Shown: positions 14,413-19,871 of the stretch, piece by piece
Layout of the letters: each line of letters opens with the position of its first letter
Numbering within the stretch: the first letter of the stretch is position 1
Source: Bacteroidales bacterium UBA4814
Lineage (GTDB): Bacteria > Bacteroidota > Bacteroidia > Bacteroidales > UBA7960
Assembly (NCBI GenBank): GCA_002402465.1
Contig: DHFW01000046.1
Span: 1 to 19,871 of the forward strand
DNA length: 19,871 nt
Direction: 5' to 3'
The notes under the pieces: generated by a model
The model's input: the letters and a program-made list of their open reading frames with translations, nothing else
Told to the model about the DNA's origin: nothing
The model's database searches: none
Position numbers and translations under genes: made by a program

Positions 14413-15825
14413 TCAGGCAGCCTTATTTTCCCGGGTTTGCTTACGATAGAAGGCATCCAGGCCTGCCAGCATGGCCATCATACCCCAGAAAGGCACAGAG
14501 GCTTTGTCGGTGTCGAGAAAATTATTCAGAAAGCCGTGCGCAAAATAGGTTATAAACCCCAGGGTAATGCCCAGTGCCATGAGCCGCATTTCGCGGGTGG
14601 GAGCTTTTTTAAACAGATCCACACCGGTTTTTAACACCAGCAGGGCCATTGCAATAAACAGCAGCATGCCGGGCAGGCCACTCTCGGCCAGGGGGCCTAT
14701 GTATTCGCTGTGGGCATTACCCAGATCGCCAAAGTTGGTGGTGATAATGGTAAAATCTTCGGAGCGCTGAAAAGGCGCATATACGAACTGATAGGTACCC
14801 GGGCCCCAGCCAAAAACGGGTCGCTCGTCGTACATACGGAAAGCCGCCCGCCACCGGTTGATGCGCTCCAAATTAGAGGCATCGGAAGAAATATTTGTTA
14901 TAGACTGCACATGCTCGGCAAAATCGCCCGACGACTCCTGGGTGTTACGCTCCAGCTGAATAATAATCTGCGTCTGGAAGGTAAACACCGTGGCAACAAA
15001 AAGCACAATGCCAGCCAGGATAAAACGAAATGGAATCTTAAGCCCCAAAATTAAAAAACCACCAAAAGCAATCATGATACTGAGCCAGGCAGCCCTGCTA
15101 TAGCTAAAAAGGATACCCATGGCAAACACCAGGAAAAATATCAGGGCGGTTGTGCGTCGCAACGGGCTGTATTCCTTGTTGAAGGCCATTACAATAAAAA
15201 ATGGAGCCACCAGCGCCAGGGTAGAAGAATAATTGGTGTGATCGTTGAAGAATGGCCCCACGATCCAGGTACCCACCATGCGCTCGAAGCCAAAGGCCGC
15301 ATGCTGCACCGTGATAATGATCACGACCACGGCCAGCGATGCCCCGAAATACCAGAGAAACCGCTTGTAATTGATGTAATCCTTAAACAGGTTAATGGCT
15401 ACAAAGTAAAAGGTAACCACAAACCACAGCCTGGACAGAAAGTACTTGAACGATACCAGCGGTAGCTCACTGGTTACTGAAGTAACAAACATCCACACAA
15501 GATTTAGGATTAGCACAATGGTGAGCGGGTGGCGAAGTACTCGCCTGTCGAAAACCGGTTCGTGGATCATTCGCAGAAAAAACAGCAACATGGTGGCCAC
15601 TATTAGCGGCTCAGTAGGAAGGTCGATGGTGAATCCGAAGCGTTCGATCTCGTATTTAAACGTAAATGGGGTAAGCAGCACTATGAACAGAAGAAGCTTG
15701 TCGAGCGAAAAAAAGAAAAGCAGCATAATGCCCAGTACAATAGGGATGGCCGTAAGCCAATAATGGCCGTTCACCATAAGCATTATGTTCAGCACTGAAA
15801 ACCACAGCCCGAACCGGTAAAGCAT
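14413..15825 (-). CDS. O-antigen ligase/polymerase family membrane protein
   Basis: 470 residues from the ATG at 15825, with about 10-12 membrane helices. A large periplasmic loop (about 280-385) contains the conserved FGWGPGTYQ and NAHSEYIGPLAESG segments of the Wzy_C/WaaL family, and FSYSRAAWLS precedes it. Such proteins either join O-antigen to the lipid A core or polymerise lipid-linked repeat units; the sequence alone does not decide. It is third in a minus-strand set after a Wzx-like flippase and a Wzz-like regulator, which favours a role in a Wzy-dependent polysaccharide pathway. The start is uncertain: a GTG at 15849 and a TTG at 15873, which would overlap the Wzz-like gene by 23 bases, are in frame and would add KKRK-rich residues. 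Confidence 0.88.
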   Translation of the reverse strand: MLYRFGLWFSVLNIMLMVNGHYWLTAIPIVLGIMLLFFFSLDKLLLFIVLLTPFTFKYEIERFGFTIDLPTEPLIVATMLLFFLRMIHEPVFDRRVLRHPLTIVLILNLVWMFVTSVTSELPLVSFKYFLSRLWFVVTFYFVAINLFKDYINYKRFLWYFGASLAVVVIIITVQHAAFGFERMVGTWIVGPFFNDHTNYSSTLALVAPFFIVMAFNKEYSPLRRTTALIFFLVFAMGILFSYSRAAWLSIMIAFGGFLILGLKIPFRFILAGIVLFVATVFTFQTQIIIQLERNTQESSGDFAEHVQSITNISSDASNLERINRWRAAFRMYDERPVFGWGPGTYQFVYAPFQRSEDFTIITTNFGDLGNAHSEYIGPLAESGLPGMLLFIAMALLVLKTGVDLFKKAPTREMRLMALGITLGFITYFAHGFLNNFLDTDKASVPFWGMMAMLAGLDAFYRKQTRENKAA

Positions 15826-15850
15826 TTTGCGCTTTTTTTCCTGCTCCACG

Positions 15851-16891
15851 CTATTCAGGTTTTTTCCCGGCAAGGTTTTTTTCGTTCATGATCCCTTTTG
15901 ACACCAGGTTTTCATACACCATTAGCGAAATAACCCCCATAAGGCCAGCACCGAACGTGGCCAGAAATACGATAAGCCAGCGCACCGGGTAAACTTTGCG
16001 TTCGGCTTCGAAGGCCGGGTCGATGATAAATTTGAAATTCAGGAAATTGTCGAGGTCGGTTTTTGCTTCCTGCATGCGGCGCTGCAGCGTCACCAGGTTG
16101 CTGCTGATCACCTGCAGGTTGGTCGAAAGGTAGATGAAAGCTCCTCCACCCTCGCTTAAGGCTTCCAGTCGTTCTTCAATGGCCTTTACCCCGCGTTGAT
16201 TGCCGGCAGAAAGGTCGATGGCCAGCTGCTGGGTGAGCATGGTCGACTGGCCTTCTAAATCGTACACTCCAGACTGCATCACCCTGCGCAGCGAGTCTTC
16301 GGTAAGTTTAAGTTCCTGCAACAGGCCTTCGTAATTGGCATGGGCTACTTCGTAAGCCTGCAAGGCTCGTTGGTAGCGCATTTCGTTTTGCACCGAATCG
16401 GCCAGTGCGGCCATTTCGTTGGCAATATCGGCAGCCATAATCGGGTCTTTGTCTCTCACCTTAATTTCGACGGCCCCAAACTGGGTTCGGCGCGAAGAGA
16501 TGTTGTCGGCATAGGTCTGGTTGAAGCGGGTTCGCCTGAACCTGGCATCAGGAGCTATGCCATAGTGGTCGATAAGATTGAAACGTTCGGCAAGGCGTTC
16601 GCGAATGGCCACCGAGCCCAGCACCTGCAGCAGGCGTTCGGCATCTTCCACACTGCCATACTGAAGGAAATCCTGGCTGCCCGGGCCACCCAGCACAGCC
16701 CTGGAGATGCTGGCCGTGGAAGCCGGAAACATGGTTACGGTCGATTCGAACATGGGGGTGATAAACCGCGGCCCTGAAAAAATGACTCCTGCCAGGGCAG
16801 CAATGAAGCAAATGATTGCCAGATGTTTCCACCAACGAATAATAAAAAGGAAGACGTTGGTCGAATCAAAATCCTTTTTGTTTTGGTCCAT
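15851..16891 (-). CDS. Wzz-like polysaccharide chain-length determinant
   Basis: 346 residues with the layout of a polysaccharide co-polymerase: an N-terminal membrane helix (about 26-43) after a short cytoplasmic tail, a large periplasmic domain (45-305) that begins with the conserved FESTVTMFPAS segment and includes long coiled-coil helices (about 165-290, e.g. LQRRMQEAKTDLDNFLNF), then a second helix (about 308-330). The proline just before that helix (KVYPVRWL) fits the family. No C-terminal tyrosine kinase domain. It should set the length of polymer made by the adjacent Wzy-type protein. Sits 112 bp after the flippase gene and about 25 bp before the ligase ATG. A run of ten A lies 18 bp before its ATG on the coding strand. 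Confidence 0.87.
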   Translation of the reverse strand: MDQNKKDFDSTNVFLFIIRWWKHLAIICFIAALAGVIFSGPRFITPMFESTVTMFPASTASISRAVLGGPGSQDFLQYGSVEDAERLLQVLGSVAIRERLAERFNLIDHYGIAPDARFRRTRFNQTYADNISSRRTQFGAVEIKVRDKDPIMAADIANEMAALADSVQNEMRYQRALQAYEVAHANYEGLLQELKLTEDSLRRVMQSGVYDLEGQSTMLTQQLAIDLSAGNQRGVKAIEERLEALSEGGGAFIYLSTNLQVISSNLVTLQRRMQEAKTDLDNFLNFKFIIDPAFEAERKVYPVRWLIVFLATFGAGLMGVISLMVYENLVSKGIMNEKNLAGKKPE

Positions 16892-17003
16892 GAGATTGAT
16901 ATTAAGGTCTTTTTTTTTTGAAAAAACGAATGGAAAGAAGTTTTATTTAAGCCGCGCCAAAGATAAACAAAAAAGTGCTTTTGGTTTAAGGATTACCCAG
17001 GGC

Positions 17004-18500
17004 TCAGCGTTCAGACCCGGGCTGTTCGCCAAAGCGCATGATGCTGATGAAATGCCCTATACGGAAAAACTTTACAGCCATGGCAAGCAGCAGGCCAGCA
17101 AAGCCCATAATAAGCAGGTTAATGATCCATGAGAAAGGGAGTTGCTGGCTTAGCAGGGCAATTAAAATGGTACCCGCCACCAGCAACAGCAAACGAATGA
17201 TAAATCCGTAGTTGGTCTTAATTTTAAATATCCGGAACACCACCACCACCTGTGCCAGAGCCACCAGGCTCTGGGTAGCCAGGCTGGCTGCTGCCGATCC
17301 TACGGCCTGATAGCGGGGAATAAGCAAAAGATTAAGGCCCACATTTACCAGCATCCCCGTAAGGGAAATCAGGTTTAGCTCCTTCAGGCTGCCATTGGCC
17401 GTAAGCAAGGTGCCGAAAATATAGTTGGTCGAAGTACCGATAAAGCAAAGCATCAACAAAGAAAAGACCATGCTCGACTCGTCCATCCTGAAAATAAACT
17501 CGCTGATGCTTTCGCCCGGATGAATGGGATACAGCAGTTTCATTATTTCTACGCCATACAAAAATGATCCTATGGCAAAAATTATGGCCGGCGTAATCAC
17601 CAGGGTGAATGAGAGCCGCACCATACCTTCCACGGGTTCTTTCTGTTTGATCATGCGCGAAAAAATGGGCAGCAGCAACACGGCAAACAGGTAAGCAAAC
17701 TGGTTCACGGCGTCGAGCAATCGATAGGCCGAGGCATAAATGCCACTGTATCTGGCGCCATCGGGCAGCATGCGTTCAAGCATTACGCTATCAACGCGGT
17801 TGTAGAAGGTCATAAGCAGCACCAGCAGGGCAAAGGGCAGGCTTTGCCTGATGATGGTCATCATAAAGGGCGGATCCCAGGTGGGCCTGAAAAAGCGGGT
17901 GCCCGCCTTGCGCAACACAATGTAAAAGGTAATGGAAAAAGTAAGCAGGTAAGACACCGTTTGCGCAAAAACGAAATACTTGATTTTAAACTCCTCTACC
18001 ACATTACCCCAGAGCAACACCCCCACAATAATGATCATAAGGCTGCGGTCGAGCACCGAGATCAGGCTGTCGGTGCGAAAAAGGTGCAAGCCGCTCAGGT
18101 TGGAGCGCAGGTAGAGGATAAAGCTCATCAGAAACTGGTTGAAGGCCAGCAGGGACAGCATCATGACCTGCTCGCGGCTGTAGCTGATAAAAAAGGCCCC
18201 TGCAAAGGTAAAGAGCAGGTACACCCCAAAAAGCATCATTTTCAGCACAAAGATGTTGGGCAAATGCTTACCCACCAGGTGGGTATTTTGCGCAATGTTG
18301 CGGTTGTTGAAGTTGGTTATGCCAAAATCGAGCAGGATATTGAAAAGAAAAGAAAAGTTGAGGATGGCAAAATAAAAGCCATACTCGGCAGCCCCCAGGG
18401 TGTTTTGCACCGTACGGTCAATACCAAGTATCCAGAAAGGTTTTATCAGCAGGTTCAGAACCAGCAGCAAAACCAGGTTTTTCAAAAATTTCCGCTGCAT
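17004..18500 (-). CDS. Wzx-like oligosaccharide flippase
   Basis: 498 residues, about 12-14 membrane helices throughout, in the MOP (MATE-like) superfamily of polysaccharide exporters. The N-terminus (KNLVLLLVLNLLIKPFWILGIDRTVQNTLGAAEYGFYFAIL) carries the G..EYG.Y pattern of Wzx/RfbX proteins. Other landmarks are FYNRVDSVMLERM in helix 7 and LLLIPRYQAVGSAAASLATQ (about 405-424), the family's C-terminal I..YG..GAA.A pattern. It should flip undecaprenyl-linked oligosaccharide from the cytoplasmic to the periplasmic face. First gene of the three-gene polysaccharide set, with a divergent Smr-type gene upstream. Confidence 0.9.
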   Translation of the reverse strand: MQRKFLKNLVLLLVLNLLIKPFWILGIDRTVQNTLGAAEYGFYFAILNFSFLFNILLDFGITNFNNRNIAQNTHLVGKHLPNIFVLKMMLFGVYLLFTFAGAFFISYSREQVMMLSLLAFNQFLMSFILYLRSNLSGLHLFRTDSLISVLDRSLMIIIVGVLLWGNVVEEFKIKYFVFAQTVSYLLTFSITFYIVLRKAGTRFFRPTWDPPFMMTIIRQSLPFALLVLLMTFYNRVDSVMLERMLPDGARYSGIYASAYRLLDAVNQFAYLFAVLLLPIFSRMIKQKEPVEGMVRLSFTLVITPAIIFAIGSFLYGVEIMKLLYPIHPGESISEFIFRMDESSMVFSLLMLCFIGTSTNYIFGTLLTANGSLKELNLISLTGMLVNVGLNLLLIPRYQAVGSAAASLATQSLVALAQVVVVFRIFKIKTNYGFIIRLLLLVAGTILIALLSQQLPFSWIINLLIMGFAGLLLAMAVKFFRIGHFISIMRFGEQPGSER

Positions 18501-18564
18501 GCAATCGTGGTGGTTTCAATGGCCGGTTTTACTACAAAAGCAAACCCCAAAGGCTGAAACTCCC

Positions 18565-18572
18565 CAAAATTA
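18565..18572 (-). promoter_or_regulatory. Candidate -7 box (TAATTTTG) for the polysaccharide cluster
   Basis: Minus-strand TAATTTTG fits TAnnTTTG 64 bp before the flippase ATG. No -33 TTG at the usual distance. Confidence 0.4.
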
Positions 18573-18684
18573 AAAACTTTTGCAACGGAATTGCCTTTTT
18601 GTCGAAAATTATTAAACATGCTGCACGTCCAAAAAATGGTATGCAATTTGGTAACGCATGCTGCCGCCTGAGCGCTATTTATGT

Positions 18685-18692
18685 TAATTTTG
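18685..18692 (+). promoter_or_regulatory. Candidate -7 box (TAATTTTG) for the DUF2027-Smr gene
   Basis: TAATTTTG fits TAnnTTTG 81 bp before the ATG. The leader ends with AAAAGGAA (18763-18770), one of the few convincing Shine-Dalgarno-like sequences in the window, 3 bases before the ATG. Confidence 0.4.
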
Positions 18693-18773
18693 TATAATTT
18701 CAAAATAAGCAATATTTAAAATCCCTTACCTACGTTATTTACATAGGAAAGAGGGATCGTTCAAAAGGAATCT

Positions 18774-19841
18774 ATGAAGTTTAAACCAGGCGACAGGGTT
18801 GCGTTTCTCAATGAAAAAGGGGGCGGAATCGTTACCAAAATTATTGATGAGCAAATAGTTCTTGTTTCCATAGAGGACGGTTTTGAAATACCTTACTCTG
18901 TGGGCGATTTGCTCAAAGTGGGCGAAGGCGCTGCCGATATGACCGGCCGCATTGCCAAGGAGCAGGAGGAGGTGAACCCCGATCTTTCGCCCCTGTATTC
19001 GGCTCCCAACAAGCTGGGGCAGATGCCGCCGGGCGCCTACCTGGCCATGGTGCCCGCCGACCAGGAAAAGCTCCTGCAAAGCCCGCTCAACTTTTTCCTG
19101 GTAAACCATACCGACTTCGAGATGCTTTTCGGGCTTTACCTGAACCGTTCTGGCAGCTATCACGGCCTAGAATACGGCTTTATCGAATCCGATTCCAAGT
19201 TGTTTCTCAGGCAGGTGGAGCGAAACCAGATCGAAGACTGGGTGAACGGGCTGGTGCAAATGGTATTTTTCGGGCCGGGCAAAACCGTTCCGGTGCTTCC
19301 AGCCTCGGCCAGCATTGTTTTTAAGCCGGTAAAAATATACAAGGAAGAGAGTTTTGCCTTCGAAGGCCTGCTGCGAAAAAAGGCCATGCTGGTGCAACTG
19401 GCCCTGATTTCCGACCAGGGCATAAAAACCGGAGCCGAGGTGGTTACCGAAGAAAACATTAAACTGCTCAACGAAAAGATCAGTACCGGAACCCGCAAAC
19501 CCGAGCCGGTTAACAAGGTGGAAAGTTTTCTCGACAAGCATAAAGTCGATGACCGCATTGCCGAAGTAGATCTGCATATTACCGAACTGGTAGATAACAT
19601 TGCCGGGCTGTCGAATGTGGACATGCTGAAGATTCAGATGGATTATTTCCGCCGCTGCATGGAACAGGCCGAGCTCGAAAAAATGATCAAGGTTATTTTT
19701 ATTCACGGAGTGGGCAATGGCACGCTAAAAAACGAGATCTTGCGTTATTTGCGAAACACCCCGGGGATAGAGTTTTACGATGCCCCTTACGCACGCTACG
19801 GCATGGGTGCTACGGAGGTGTTCTTTTACAGGAATAAGTAA
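18774..19841 (+). CDS. DUF2027 and Smr domain protein
   Basis: 355 residues. The N-terminus (1-50, KFKPGDRVAFLNEKGGGIVTKI) is a small beta-barrel-like domain, followed by the DUF2027 region (about 70-230, with GAYLAMVPADQ and FFLVNHTDFEMLFGLYLN). A charged linker leads to a C-terminal Smr domain (about 262-353) with EVDLHITEL (D266, H268), HGVGNGTLKNEI (311-322) and YGMGATEVFF (342-351). Smr domains, named for MutS2, nick DNA or cut RNA in other proteins; the DLH and HGxGxGxL motifs are intact here apart from minor changes. The cellular role of this Bacteroidota fusion is not known to me. Monocistronic as far as seen; a 9-bp tandem repeat follows its stop. Confidence 0.9.
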   Translation: MKFKPGDRVAFLNEKGGGIVTKIIDEQIVLVSIEDGFEIPYSVGDLLKVGEGAADMTGRIAKEQEEVNPDLSPLYSAPNKLGQMPPGAYLAMVPADQEKLLQSPLNFFLVNHTDFEMLFGLYLNRSGSYHGLEYGFIESDSKLFLRQVERNQIEDWVNGLVQMVFFGPGKTVPVLPASASIVFKPVKIYKEESFAFEGLLRKKAMLVQLALISDQGIKTGAEVVTEENIKLLNEKISTGTRKPEPVNKVESFLDKHKVDDRIAEVDLHITELVDNIAGLSNVDMLKIQMDYFRRCMEQAELEKMIKVIFIHGVGNGTLKNEILRYLRNTPGIEFYDAPYARYGMGATEVFFYRNK

Positions 19842-19846
19842 GGAAG

Positions 19847-19871
19847 TGTTGTCATTGTTGTCATTGTTGTC
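19847..19871. repeat. 9-bp tandem repeat (ATTGTTGTC), cut by window end
   Basis: A partial copy (TGTTGTC) and two full copies of ATTGTTGTC run to the last base of the window, starting 5 bp after the Smr gene stop. The array's true length cannot be seen. Confidence 0.7.

Noticed and set aside
16990..17030. Possible GC-rich hairpin around the flippase stop (CCCAGGG / CCCGGG)
   Set aside because: The arms do not pair well over more than a few bases and lie partly in coding sequence; no T-run follows.
17844..18557. 237-codon plus-strand frame opposite the start of the flippase
   Set aside because: Low-complexity, very rich in K, Q and H, antisense to membrane-helix codons; no recognisable protein.
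1..19871. tRNA, rRNA, CRISPR array or riboswitch
   Set aside because: No tRNA T-loop/acceptor pattern, regular spaced repeats or conserved aptamer pattern noticed on either strand; small structured RNAs would need a covariance search to exclude.

Overview
The window looks like chromosomal DNA of a member of the Bacteroidota, probably an order Bacteroidales/Marinilabiliales-type organism (phylum well supported, order a guess). The reasons are the protein families present (long-form urocanase, DUF4197, DUF6132, DUF2027-Smr and DUF6364 proteins, a dihydroorotate dehydrogenase-like protein, and a nucleoside kinase ending in GGSSFKY) and a recurrent TAnnTTTG box, the Bacteroidota -7 promoter element, in front of most transcription units. 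I see no rRNA, tRNA, CRISPR array, insertion sequence or phage gene.

Layout. 1-3793, all on the minus strand: 3'-truncated urocanate hydratase (histidine breakdown), a small secreted protein of unknown function, an AT-rich gap, a PIN-toxin/RHH-antitoxin pair with its own promoter and a perfect 16-bp palindrome, and an RluA-type pseudouridine synthase whose conserved N-terminus extends beyond its first ATG. 3907-8005: an ECF-type sigma factor overlapping the end of a membrane family-2 glycosyltransferase (minus), divergent from tgt (queuosine tRNA modification) and an LptF/LptG-family LPS export permease (plus). A hairpin at 8008-8029 ends this block.

8016-9221, minus: a small DUF6132 membrane protein, a cytosolic-type thioredoxin and a membrane-anchored thioredoxin, a redox cluster. 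9470-10189, plus: DUF4197 lipoprotein, separated by a strong bidirectional terminator from a convergent dihydroorotate dehydrogenase-like gene. 11462-13567, plus: a large nucleoside (uridine) kinase followed by a small unknown protein, tail to tail with a nitroreductase.

14413-18500, minus: a compact surface-polysaccharide set, transcribed flippase (Wzx-like), chain-length regulator (Wzz-like), then O-antigen ligase/polymerase, with no sugar-synthesis genes or glycosyltransferases beside them. Divergent from it is a DUF2027-Smr protein (plus), and the window ends inside a 9-bp tandem repeat.

The window is mostly housekeeping and envelope genes rather than an obvious new defence or mobile system. 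The items most worth checking are the palindrome placed exactly in the spacer of the toxin-antitoxin promoter, the tRNA-guanine transglycosylase lacking its three zinc cysteines, the dihydroorotate dehydrogenase-like enzyme without a catalytic Cys/Ser, the orphan sigma factor coupled to a glycosyltransferase, and the thioredoxin/CX4C membrane protein cluster.
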